DNA from: an uncultured Oscillospiraceae bacterium
Lineage (GTDB): Bacteria > Bacillota > Clostridia > Oscillospirales > Oscillospiraceae
Direction of reading: 5' to 3'
Length of the DNA stretch: 20,429 bases
Assembly (NCBI GenBank): GCA_910589085.1
Contig: CAJUSG010000047.1
Coordinates: 1-20,429, forward strand
Shown here: one piece after another, positions 7,831 through 14,313 of the stretch
How the letters are laid out: each line of letters starts with the position of its first letter
Position numbering within the stretch: position 1 is the stretch's first letter
Made by a program: the position numbers and the translations under genes
Notes under the pieces: generated by a model
Database searches by the model: none
The model's input: only the letters and a program-made list of their open reading frames with translations
Told to the model about the DNA's origin: nothing

Positions 7831-9666
7831 ATGAGCAAAAAGCTGGTATCCGACCTGATCGTCGACTATCTGGCCCGCCGTGATGTGGAGTATGTCTTCG
7901 GACTGTGCGGCCACACCGTCATCGGTATGCTGGACGCCTTCAACCGCAACCCCAAGGTGAAGTACATCTCCAACCGCCACGAGGCCGTGGCCTCCACCGC
8001 CGCCGACGGCTACGCCCGCCTCACCCACAAGGCCTCCGTGGTCATGTGCCACCTGGGCCCCGGCCTGACCAACGTCCTCACCGGCGTGGCAAATGCCTCC
8101 TTCGACTCCATCCCCATGGTGGTCATCGCCGGCGACGTGCCCAGCTACTACTTCGGCCGCCATCCCCACCAGGAGGTCAACATGCACGCCGACGGCGACC
8201 AGTACAAGATTCTGGAGCCCGTGTGCAAGCGCTGCTGGCGCATCGACGACGTGGAGGCCCTGCCCTACATCATGGACAAGGCATTTCGTATGGCCGAGTC
8301 CGGCCGCCCCGGCCCCGTCCTCATCGACGTGCCCATGGACATGTTCTCCCGGGAGATGGAGGAGGACCTGTGGTCCCGCACCTACAAGGACAGCCATGTG
8401 ACCATGAAGCCCGCCCTGGACCCCGCCGCCGTCAAGGCCATCGCCAAGAAGCTGGTGGAGGCGGAGAATCCCGTTCTTCACGCCGGCGGCGGCATCCTGC
8501 TGGCCCAGGCCTCTGAGGAGCTGGCCGCCCTGGCCGAGTTCCTGGACATCCCCGTGTCCCGCACCCTGATGGGTCAGGGCTGCCTGTCCGACCGCCACCC
8601 CCTGATGATCGGCCAGACCGGCTTCTGGGGCATGGAGTTCACCCACTCCATCACCGTCAACGCCGACGTTATCCTGGGCCTGGGCACCCGCTTCGCTGAG
8701 GCGGACAGCTCCAGCTGGTATCAGGGCGTCACCTTCGACCCCGACAAGACCACCTTCCTCCAGATCGATATCGACCCCACCGAGATCGGCCGCAACTACC
8801 CCGTGGAGATCGGCGCTATCGGTGACCTGAAGATCGGCCTGGCCCAGATTCTGGAGGAGGTCAAGCGTATCTGCCCCGAGGGCAAGCAGCGTCCCGGCCT
8901 GCGGGACAAGATCGCCCAGGCCAAGGCCGCCTTTAAGGAGAGCAACAAGGCTATCTCTGACGACTCCCGCTTCCCCATGACCCCCCAGCGCATCCTGCGG
9001 GACGTGAAGGCCGCCATCCCCGAGGACGCTGTGATCTTCACCGACGTGGGCTGGAACAAGAATGGCGTGGCCCAGCAGTTTGATATCACCGTGCCCGGCT
9101 CCATCCACCACTCCTCCGGCCTGGCCACCATGGGCTTCGGCGCCTCCGCCGTCCTGGGCGGCAAGCTGGCCGCCCCCGACCGCATCTGCCTCACCCTCAC
9201 CGGCGACGGCGGCTTCGGCGTAAATCCCACCTGCCTGGCCACCGCCGTGGAGCAGGGCATCGCCTGCACCTGGGTCGTGATGAACAACTCCGCCTTCGGC
9301 ACCATCGCCGGCCTGGAGAACGCCAACTATCAGACCAAGTTCGGCACCGTGTTCCACACCCCCGACGGGCAGCCCTATACCCCCTGCTGGGCCGATGTGG
9401 CCAAGGCCTACGGCGTGGACGCCATCCGCTGTGAGTCCGCCGAGGACTTCCTGCCCGCTATGGAGAAGGCTATCGCCGCCAACAAGGCCGGCAAGCCCTT
9501 CCTGGTGGAGGCCCCCATGGAGAACATCGTGGTGCCCACCCCCGGCTGCTGGAATATCAACGACATCTACTCCCCCAGCGAGCTGGTCAAGGAGGGCAAG
9601 CTGGTCAAGAAGGAGAACGGCCAGTATGTCGCCCCCAGCCACTCCAAGTCCCACAACGCCAAGTAA
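7831..9666 (+). CDS. Thiamine-diphosphate-dependent enzyme (acetolactate synthase-like superfamily)
   Basis: This 611-residue enzyme has the three-domain layout: pyrimidine-binding domain (about 1-175), central domain (about 195-335) and diphosphate-binding domain (about 370-545). The activating glutamate is E51 in SNRHEAVASTAADGYAR. The Mg/diphosphate motif runs from GDGGF (458-462) to the NN pair at 485-486. Having E51 argues against glyoxylate carboligase, which lacks it. The roughly 60-residue charged tail after the core is unusual. Family members decarboxylate 2-oxo acids, ligate aldehydes, or cleave sulfoacetaldehyde-type substrates; I cannot choose. AGGAGG at 7816-7821 supports the start. 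A promoter matching those of the aldehyde dehydrogenase and lyase genes suggests it supplies their aldehyde substrate. Confidence 0.88.
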   Translation: MSKKLVSDLIVDYLARRDVEYVFGLCGHTVIGMLDAFNRNPKVKYISNRHEAVASTAADGYARLTHKASVVMCHLGPGLTNVLTGVANASFDSIPMVVIAGDVPSYYFGRHPHQEVNMHADGDQYKILEPVCKRCWRIDDVEALPYIMDKAFRMAESGRPGPVLIDVPMDMFSREMEEDLWSRTYKDSHVTMKPALDPAAVKAIAKKLVEAENPVLHAGGGILLAQASEELAALAEFLDIPVSRTLMGQGCLSDRHPLMIGQTGFWGMEFTHSITVNADVILGLGTRFAEADSSSWYQGVTFDPDKTTFLQIDIDPTEIGRNYPVEIGAIGDLKIGLAQILEEVKRICPEGKQRPGLRDKIAQAKAAFKESNKAISDDSRFPMTPQRILRDVKAAIPEDAVIFTDVGWNKNGVAQQFDITVPGSIHHSSGLATMGFGASAVLGGKLAAPDRICLTLTGDGGFGVNPTCLATAVEQGIACTWVVMNNSAFGTIAGLENANYQTKFGTVFHTPDGQPYTPCWADVAKAYGVDAIRCESAEDFLPAMEKAIAANKAGKPFLVEAPMENIVVPTPGCWNINDIYSPSELVKEGKLVKKENGQYVAPSHSKSHNAK

Positions 9667-9700
9667 ACCCGTTTTTCTTCTCTCTTTCTTCTTTCCCCAT

Positions 9701-9745
9701 GGAAACAGGAGGCATCCAACGCGGATGCCTCCTGTTTCCTATTTT
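9701..9745 (+). terminator. Strong terminator after the ThDP-enzyme gene
   Basis: A perfect 17-bp stem, GGAAACAGGAGGCATCC (9701-9717) and its complement (9723-9739), with a 5-nt loop is followed by TATTTTAT. A pyrimidine-rich stretch precedes it. Confidence 0.92.
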
Positions 9746-9777
9746 ATAGCAATCTTCTAAATTACCACCAGCGATTT

Positions 9778-9850
9778 TGTAGGGGCGGGTATTACCCGCC
9801 TGTCCAGAAAAGCCGTGTTATCATGCGGGTGGATAATATCTGCCCCTACA
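9778..9850. repeat. 73-bp palindromic intergenic repeat (MITE/REP-like)
   Basis: Near-perfect terminal inverted repeats, TGTAGGGGCGGGTATTA at the left and its counterpart ending GCCCCTACA at the right, match at 15 of 17 positions. Inner sub-palindromes around GCGGGTATTACCCGC are present. There is no coding content. From memory, TGTAGGGGC...GCCCCTACA elements are dispersed in Oscillospiraceae genomes; the copy number here cannot be seen. Confidence 0.65.
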
Positions 9851-9871
9851 GGTGCCACGTATTCTGCGGCC

Positions 9872-9961
9872 AATAAAAAGAAGTAACCGCCCAGCTCCCC
9901 AGCTCACGGTTACTTCTCTGTCACTAACGGGGGCCAACCGCTTACCAGCAGCACCCTTTCT
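9872..9961 (-). ncRNA. Small RNA resembling the antisense RNA of a type I toxin-antitoxin locus
   Basis: On the minus strand a near-consensus promoter (9996-9968) is followed by about 90 nt and an intrinsic terminator: CGGTTACTTCT and AGAAGTAACCG form an 11-bp stem (9879-9889 with 9907-9917) followed by TTTTATT. The plus-strand stretch AACGGGGGCCAACCGCTTACC and the adjacent AGCACCC match, from memory, the conserved antisense arm of clostridial holin-like type I toxin loci. There the toxin mRNA converges on the same terminator. The toxin body is not found; only a possible in-frame NKKK-stop (9872-9886) remains next to the 73-bp repeat. It is probably an orphan antitoxin RNA. Confidence 0.65.
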
Positions 9962-9967
9962 ATGCTC

Positions 9968-9996
9968 AGTATAGCGGGAAATCGAACCTCTGTCAA
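9968..9996 (-). promoter_or_regulatory. Near-consensus promoter of the small RNA
   Basis: TTGACA (complement of 9991-9996) and TATACT (complement of 9968-9973) are separated by 17 nt. This is the best sigma-A match in the window and puts the transcript start near 9961. Confidence 0.8.
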
Positions 9997-10038
9997 TGCT
10001 CGGCGGACTTTTTCCCGCTTTTGCCGGTGCTGTCAGAA

Positions 10039-10242
10039 TCAGTCCTCGGTAAATTCAAACAGCTCTTCCACCGTCACATGAAATACCTTCGCGATATCCA
10101 TGGCCAGCTTCAGCGACGGGTTATACCTCCCGTTCTCCAGGTGTACGATGGTTTCCCGCCTCGCATGTACCAGTTCCGCCAATTCGCTCTGTTTTAATCC
10201 CGCTTTTTCCCGATATTCCTTGACCTTCGTTTTAAGGGCCAT
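10039..10242 (-). CDS. XRE-family helix-turn-helix regulator, 67 residues
   Basis: This single-domain Cro/CI-type regulator has the helix-turn-helix KQSELAELVHARRETIVHLENGRYNPSLKLAMDIAKVF at about residues 18-55, almost filling the protein. It belongs to the compact YgzD/YozG-like type that commonly sits beside small membrane proteins in Firmicutes. Its ATG lies 1 nt after the stop of a membrane-protein remnant (TGATATG), which suggests translation coupled to the upstream gene. It is probably cotranscribed with the membrane-protein gene from the promoter at 10751-10779 and may bind the long inverted repeat there. Base composition is more AT-rich than the flanking metabolic genes, suggesting acquisition. 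Confidence 0.92.
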   Translation of the reverse strand: MALKTKVKEYREKAGLKQSELAELVHARRETIVHLENGRYNPSLKLAMDIAKVFHVTVEELFEFTED

Positions 10243-10243
10243 A

Positions 10244-10291
10244 TCAGACTCCCTTGCTGTCCGTCGCGCAGAATATCATGGATCGAATCAC
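10244..10291 (-). pseudogene. C-terminal stub of a second copy of the membrane-protein gene
   Basis: This stretch reads VIRSMIFCATDSKGV-stop, matching the intact neighbour's last residues VIRFIIFCVMDSKGV at 11 of 15 positions. At DNA level about 36 of 47 bases match (10245-10291 against 10301-10347). The similarity ends there, so only the 3' end of a paralogue survives between the intact gene and the XRE gene. The simplest reading is a tandem pair of membrane-protein genes, one of which was deleted apart from its tail. Confidence 0.75.
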
Positions 10292-10299
10292 AGGGCCGC

Positions 10300-10704
10300 T
10301 CAGACCCCCTTGCTGTCCATAACACAGAAAATGATAAACCGTATCACCGCCAGCACAAATATGGTGCCAACCAGCGCGTATCCCGCCGCCGCTCCGTCGA
10401 TGGCTTTGACCGCACACCCAAAGGCAATGACAACAGAGGCGGCTATCATTAGTTTTAATCCGATCGCGTCTGTCCTGCGCAGATTTTGAATTGCCAGCTC
10501 GTCCTTTTCTTCCTTGCTGTATTTATGCACGCGGCTTGCCCGCAGCGCGAAAAATACAATGGTGAATATGAAAACCGTATTCTGGATGGTCTCATAGTAA
10601 GTATGCCAGTCCCGCCTGGCCCACATCCAGTAATAGCAGACCAGGAGCGCCGCATAAACAATTTTTGTCCCCACTATTTCCTTCAAGGTAACCTTCGATT
10701 TCAT
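10300..10704 (-). CDS. Small four-helix membrane protein paired with the XRE regulator
   Basis: This 134-residue protein has four hydrophobic segments (about 11-28, 41-54, 83-102 and 107-126). Between helices 2 and 3 lies a charged loop with HKYSKEEKDELAIQNLRRTDAIGLK. A good GGAGGG site precedes the ATG. The loop and topology resemble the DUF2178-type small membrane proteins often found next to short XRE regulators. The function is unknown; signal sensing or an envelope stress role is often assumed but not shown. A deleted second copy lies immediately downstream. I am sure it is a gene, less sure of the family. Confidence 0.82.
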   Translation of the reverse strand: MKSKVTLKEIVGTKIVYAALLVCYYWMWARRDWHTYYETIQNTVFIFTIVFFALRASRVHKYSKEEKDELAIQNLRRTDAIGLKLMIAASVVIAFGCAVKAIDGAAAGYALVGTIFVLAVIRFIIFCVMDSKGV

Positions 10705-10719
10705 GTTCGTTCCCTCCGT

Positions 10720-10779
10720 GTGATATATTTTTAACTTTCAGGGTGTTATAAATATATCACTCCGCCTTTGCCTTGTCAA
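10720..10779 (-). promoter_or_regulatory. Promoter and long inverted-repeat operator of the membrane-protein/XRE cassette
   Basis: TTGACA (complement of 10774-10779) and TATATT (complement of 10751-10756) are 17 nt apart, near consensus. Perfect 11-bp arms GTGATATATTT (10720-10730) and AAATATATCAC (10750-10760) are separated by 19 nt. One arm covers the -10 element and the other the early transcribed region. This is the expected arrangement for two-site repression by a dimeric regulator, with the XRE protein as prime candidate. Confidence 0.75.
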
Positions 10780-10849
10780 TCAGGAAATGTGAAATATTTA
10801 TAACTCGTCCCATCCTTCACACCCGTGGCGGGAGGAACATAAATGGGGG

Positions 10850-11464
10850 TTACATATTCCGCGGCCTCAGCATGGCGGTCTGCTTCTCCATCTCAGGGGT
10901 GAGCTCCAGGACGGAGCCGTACTCCCTGCCGTCAGAACGCAGGGCGGCGAAGTCCTCCAGAGGGCCGATCACGTCGTAGCCGAAGCCCTCGCCCCGGTAG
11001 TGCATGGGGATGACCACCGCAGGGGAGAGCTCGTTGGCCAAGGCGCTGGCCTGGGCGGCGTCGATGGTGTAGTACCCTCCCACGGGGATCAGCAGCGCGG
11101 TGAGGCCCTTGAGCTTCTCCTTCTGTTCCGGTGTGAGCTCACAGCCCAGGTCGCCCAGATGGGCGACGCGGCACTGTCCGTCGTCCAGGATGTGGATGGT
11201 GTCCGGACCCCGGAGGGCCCCCTGCCGGTCGTCGTGCCAGGTGTGGATGGTCTCCACCGCAAAGGGGGAGACCTCGCCCTGCCTCAGGGCGACGCAGCCC
11301 ACAGCCCCGTGGTCCCGGTGGCCGTGGCTGCACAACACCGCGTCCGCCTCCTCCCGGACAGGGCCGTAGCCCGGCACGCTGCCCTCCTCATAGGGGTCCA
11401 GCACCACCACATAGCCCCGGGACTCAACCTTGAAACAGGAGTGGCCTAAATAGGTGATTGTCAT
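10850..11464 (-). CDS. Metallo-beta-lactamase-fold hydrolase (UlaG-like)
   Basis: This 204-residue single-domain enzyme starts MTITYLGHSCFKVES, the opening typical of UlaG-like MBL-fold hydrolases. Metal ligands are complete: SHGHRDH (H47, H49, D51, H52), a histidine in ETIHTWHD (74 or 77), D105 in HLGDLG and H155 in PMHYRG. AGGAGG lies 8-9 nt before the ATG. Relatives include L-ascorbate-6-phosphate lactonase and many uncharacterised hydrolases; the substrate is unknown. It is a lone gene with its own promoter and shares no LysR-box geometry with the metabolic genes, so I do not assign it to the pathway. Confidence 0.9.
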   Translation of the reverse strand: MTITYLGHSCFKVESRGYVVVLDPYEEGSVPGYGPVREEADAVLCSHGHRDHGAVGCVALRQGEVSPFAVETIHTWHDDRQGALRGPDTIHILDDGQCRVAHLGDLGCELTPEQKEKLKGLTALLIPVGGYYTIDAAQASALANELSPAVVIPMHYRGEGFGYDVIGPLEDFAALRSDGREYGSVLELTPEMEKQTAMLRPRNM

Positions 11465-11509
11465 GTTTTATCCTCCTAACCGCTTTTGTAAGACAGCCCC
11501 CGGCCGCCT

Positions 11510-11528
11510 GTATGTACCTCTATCATAC
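11510..11528 (-). promoter_or_regulatory. Extended -10 promoter of the MBL hydrolase gene within a dyad
   Basis: On the minus strand TG-G-TATGAT (TATGAT is the complement of 11522-11527) forms an extended -10; no good -35 is seen. GTAT (11510-11513) and ATAC (11525-11528), with an 11-nt spacer, form a T-N11-A dyad over it. Its position on the -10 differs from the -64 boxes elsewhere. Confidence 0.4.
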
Positions 11529-11557
11529 CACATCCCGCCGCAAAAGGGAAGAAGAAA

Positions 11558-11581
11558 GCCGCCACACAAGTGTGTGGCGGC
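11558..11581 (-). terminator. Terminator after the aldehyde dehydrogenase gene
   Basis: A perfect 10-bp stem, GCCGCCACAC (11558-11567) and GTGTGGCGGC (11572-11581), has a 4-nt loop. On the minus strand it is followed by TTTCTTCTTCCCTTTT. It separates the dehydrogenase transcript from the MBL gene. Confidence 0.75.
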
Positions 11582-11701
11582 CTCTCCTATCAAAGCAGGA
11601 GTATATGCCGCTCGGGACCCGCGGCCGGGTTCGGCGCCCTGTCTGAACAGGTGTCCCGTCCCGGTCCGCGGGGGGAGCGATGAAAGGGGAGAGAGGGAAT
11701 C

Positions 11702-13138
11702 TTATTCCTCGTCCATGCCGGGCTTGAAGAAGTCGCCGAAGAGCTCCTCGTTGGAGGGCATGTCGGTGGGCAGGGGACGGGCCACCCAGGTGGTATTCAT
11801 ATAGTGCTTCAGGGTGATGTTCTCGGAGACAATGTTGCCGCCCCAGGTGCCGCAGCCCATGGAGGACGTGGGAGGCATACCGTTGTTGGGGGAGCCGGAG
11901 TTGCCCTTGTTGTTGGGCTGGCGGACCATAATGCGGGAGACAGGAGCGGCCATGCCCAGACGGTGGATATGCTCGTCGTTCCAGGAGTAGATGCCGCAGG
12001 AGTGGCCCTTGCCGCCCACGTTGAAGATGGCCTGCATCATGGTCAGGGCGTTCTCAAACTCGCCCTCGTACTTGAACAGGGTCAGCAGGGTGGTCAGCTT
12101 CTCGCTGGAGAAGAAATGCTCCTTGCCCACGCCCTCGATGCCGCCGCCGGTGACGGCGATGAACTTGCGGTCCTCGGGGATGGTGAAGCCGGCGGCCTCG
12201 GCCAGCTTCTGGGCGGAGATGGCCACGGTGTTGGGCAGACGGTGGCCCGTCTCGTCCCACATGACATTCTTCAGCTTCTCGGCCTCCTCCTCGTTGGCCA
12301 GGTAGGCGCCCTGCTCCACCAGAGCCTTGACAAAGCCGTCGTAGACGTCCTCGTGGATAATCAGGTTGCCGTCGCAGGAGCAGCCAGAGCCGAAGTCGGA
12401 GCACTTGGAGATCCGGGTGTTCTCGGCGGCCTCAGCCTGGTACTCGGGGGTGCTGCAGGTGTCGTCAATGATGACGGTGGCGTTGCCGGCGCCGGAGCCG
12501 TAGGCGGGCACGCCGGAGGAGTAGGCGGACTTGACCATGGGACGGCCGCCGGTGGCGATGACCAGGTTGCAGCGCTTCATCAGCTCCTGGGTCAGGGAGA
12601 TGCTGGGCTCCTCAATGCCCTGGATGATGTCGGCGGGAGCTCCCTCACGGACCAGGGCCTCACGGATGATGTTGATGCACTTGTTGGTGGTCACCTTGGC
12701 GCGGGGATGGGGGGAGCAGATGATGACGTCACGGGCCTTGATGGCGTAGACCACCTGGCCGGCGGGGGTGAGGCAGGGGTTGGTGGTGGGGACCAGAGAG
12801 GCGATGACGCCCACCGGCTTGGCATATTTTACCAGACCCTTCTCGGGGTTCTCCTCGATGATTCCAACGCTCTTCTGGCGCAGGCAGTCCCGGAGGATCA
12901 GCTTGATCTTGTTGCGCTTGTTGCGCTTGGTCACCTTGTCGCCCAGGCCGGTCTCGTCCACGGCCTCGTCGGCCAGCTGAGCCCACACCTTCATGTCGCA
13001 CACGGCGGCGGCCACGGCCTGACACAGCCGGTCTACCCGGGCCTGGTCATAGGTGGCAATGATGTCGGCGGCCTTCTGGGCACGGGCCACCATCTCGTCC
13101 AGCATCTGGATCTGTTCCGCAGTAACTTCTTTTGCCAT
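11702..13138 (-). CDS. CoA-acylating aldehyde dehydrogenase
   Basis: This 478-residue aldehyde dehydrogenase is of the CoA-acylating branch (EutE/AdhE N-domain and SauS-like), predicted to turn an aldehyde plus CoA and NAD(P) into acyl-CoA. Branch marks are VPTTNPCLTPAG (116-127), ATGGRPMVKSAYSSGVPAYGSGAGN (195-219) and the catalytic region GSGCSCDGN with C253 in the nucleophile position, followed by S-C-D rather than the usual S-S-E. The C-terminus (WVARPLPTDMPSNEELFGDFF) recalls the sulfoacetaldehyde dehydrogenase (acylating) group as I remember it, but the substrate is not proven. AAGGAG supports the start. It diverges from LysR-2, with a perfect T-N11-A box at -64. Probable partners are the ThDP enzyme and the lyase. 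Confidence 0.88.
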   Translation of the reverse strand: MAKEVTAEQIQMLDEMVARAQKAADIIATYDQARVDRLCQAVAAAVCDMKVWAQLADEAVDETGLGDKVTKRNKRNKIKLILRDCLRQKSVGIIEENPEKGLVKYAKPVGVIASLVPTTNPCLTPAGQVVYAIKARDVIICSPHPRAKVTTNKCINIIREALVREGAPADIIQGIEEPSISLTQELMKRCNLVIATGGRPMVKSAYSSGVPAYGSGAGNATVIIDDTCSTPEYQAEAAENTRISKCSDFGSGCSCDGNLIIHEDVYDGFVKALVEQGAYLANEEEAEKLKNVMWDETGHRLPNTVAISAQKLAEAAGFTIPEDRKFIAVTGGGIEGVGKEHFFSSEKLTTLLTLFKYEGEFENALTMMQAIFNVGGKGHSCGIYSWNDEHIHRLGMAAPVSRIMVRQPNNKGNSGSPNNGMPPTSSMGCGTWGGNIVSENITLKHYMNTTWVARPLPTDMPSNEELFGDFFKPGMDEE

Positions 13139-13190
13139 AATAAATCGCTCCTTATTCCTGTTTTTTGTGCCGGGGTTGTTTCATGGCTCT

Positions 13191-13256
13191 ATTGTAGTCC
13201 TCCGGCCCGGTTATGTCCAATACCGGCTTTCTCTGACCCGATAGAGTTCCTCTATC
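13191..13256 (-). promoter_or_regulatory. Aldehyde dehydrogenase promoter with LysR box
   Basis: On the minus strand TTGGAC (complement of 13215-13220) and TACAAT (complement of 13191-13196) are 18 nt apart. The perfect dyad GATAGAG (13240-13246) and CTCTATC (13250-13256) contains T-N11-A centred at 13248, 28 bp upstream of the -35 and about -64 from the start. This is an activator position for the adjacent LysR-2. Confidence 0.75.
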
Positions 13257-13320
13257 ATTTGGCCAGCCGTCAAGGGACTTCGGAGATTTTTACAAAAAAG
13301 AGAAATGCCCTGGTGTTTAC

Positions 13321-13362
13321 TTGCAAGAAAGCGCCGATTGGAGTACAATAGAAAAAAACTAT
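13321..13362 (+). promoter_or_regulatory. LysR-2 promoter with a LysR-like box at the transcription start
   Basis: TTGCAA (13321-13326) and TACAAT (13344-13349) are 17 nt apart. ATAG (13348-13351) and CTAT (13359-13362) are separated by 7 nt, the same ATAG-N7-CTAT arrangement as at 13241-13255. The site overlaps the -10 and +1, as expected for autorepression. Confidence 0.65.
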
Positions 13363-13384
13363 CGTCAGGAAACGGGGGATTTTT

Positions 13385-14272
13385 ATGACGCTGCTTCAAC
13401 TGCAGTATTTCAAGACCCTGGCCCGGGTGCTCCACTACACGCATGCCGCCGCTGAGCTCCATATCGCCCAGCCCAGCCTGAGCTACTCCATCAAGGAGCT
13501 GGAGAAGGAGCTGGGGGTGAAGCTCTTTGAGAAGGACAGCCGCCACGTCCGCCTGACCGGCTATGGCGAGCAGTTCCTCCCCTACGCCGAGCAGGCTTTG
13601 GCCATGATTGACGAGGGGGTCGGGGTGCTCCGGCAGATGGCGGGCTCCGCCCAGCAGATCGTCCGCTTGGGATATTTCCACTCCATCTCCGCCTCCCTCA
13701 TCCCCTCGGTGATGATGGGCATCTACAACCAGGAGAAAAACCAGAGCATCCGCTTCCAGTTTACCGAGGCCCCCTCCTTCGACCTGTTTCAGCAGCTGAA
13801 ACGAGGGGAGATCGACCTGTCCTTCTGCCTGCACCAGGACGAGGAGCTGGAGTCGGTGACCCTCATGCGCCAGCCCCTGTATCTGGCTGTGCCGGAGCAC
13901 CACCCCCTGGCCGGGCGGGAGTCGGTGTCCTTTGACGACTTCGCCCGGGAGCCTATTGTCATGCTGGACAAGCCCAGCAGCCTGCGCACCCAGCTGGATC
14001 AGGTCTATGCCCAGCGGGGGCTCACCCCCGACGTGGTCTTTGAGGTCCGGGAGTGCAACGCCGCATTGCAGTACGTGGTCCTGCGCTTCGGGGTGTCCGT
14101 GCTCCCCTGGGTGCCCGCCATGGAGAACGAGAAGGTGGTGGTCCTCCCCATCTCCGACGAAAATACCGCCTTCGTCCGCACCGTTCTCCTCACCTGGGCC
14201 AAAAAACGGCCCCTCTCCCCCGCCGCCCGGCGGGTGCGGGACTATATCGTGGAGCACTGCGCCACCCCCTAA
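13385..14272 (+). CDS. LysR-family transcriptional regulator (LysR-2)
   Basis: This 295-residue regulator has an N-terminal winged helix-turn-helix (LLQLQYFKTLARVLHYTHAAAELHIAQPSLSYSIKELEKELG, wing through GYGEQFLPYAEQAL) and an effector domain from about residue 90. It resembles the CysL/CynR-type clade but is distinct from LysR-1. It starts at an ATG after GGGGGA. It is divergent from the aldehyde dehydrogenase gene and convergent with the lyase gene. Both of those have T-N11-A boxes at -64 that share ATAGAG..CCT on the plus strand, so LysR-2 is their likely activator, and it probably represses itself. Confidence 0.93.
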   Translation: MTLLQLQYFKTLARVLHYTHAAAELHIAQPSLSYSIKELEKELGVKLFEKDSRHVRLTGYGEQFLPYAEQALAMIDEGVGVLRQMAGSAQQIVRLGYFHSISASLIPSVMMGIYNQEKNQSIRFQFTEAPSFDLFQQLKRGEIDLSFCLHQDEELESVTLMRQPLYLAVPEHHPLAGRESVSFDDFAREPIVMLDKPSSLRTQLDQVYAQRGLTPDVVFEVRECNAALQYVVLRFGVSVLPWVPAMENEKVVVLPISDENTAFVRTVLLTWAKKRPLSPAARRVRDYIVEHCATP

Positions 14273-14277
14273 GGAGA

Positions 14278-14307
14278 AATGCCCTCCGCCGGCCGGCGGA
14301 GGGCATT
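14278..14307. terminator. Bidirectional terminator between LysR-2 and the lyase gene
   Basis: A perfect 30-bp palindrome is made of the half-site AATGCCCTCCGCCGG (14278-14292) and its exact complement. It fills the gap between two convergent genes. T-tracts on both sides are weak (CATTTCTCC on the minus strand). Confidence 0.7.
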
Positions 14308-14313
14308 CGTGTG

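Noticed and set aside
7831..9666. Glyoxylate carboligase, suggested by an isomerase-type gene nearby (gcl-hyi pattern)
   Set aside because: The activating Glu (E51) is present, whereas glyoxylate carboligase lacks it, and the dehydrogenase nearby is AroE-like rather than a tartronate-semialdehyde reductase.
11600..11690. tRNA-like GC-rich stretch between the MBL and aldehyde dehydrogenase genes
   Set aside because: A short stem (CCTGT/ACAGG) and GGTTCG-like words occur, but no acceptor or anticodon stems can be paired.
11702..13138. Firm call as sulfoacetaldehyde dehydrogenase (sulfonate degradation)
   Set aside because: The C-terminus recalls that group, but no sulfonate-specific gene (sulfoacetate or taurine transport, sulfite handling) is recognisable here, and the lyase would be unexplained.
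11804..13351. 515-codon plus-strand ORF
   Set aside because: It is the antisense shadow of the aldehyde dehydrogenase gene, made of repetitive Gly/Ala/Leu/His/Val residues typical of reversed GC-rich coding DNA. Other long antisense frames (3029-4654, 5549-7360 and 7699-9654, all minus) were rejected for the same reason.
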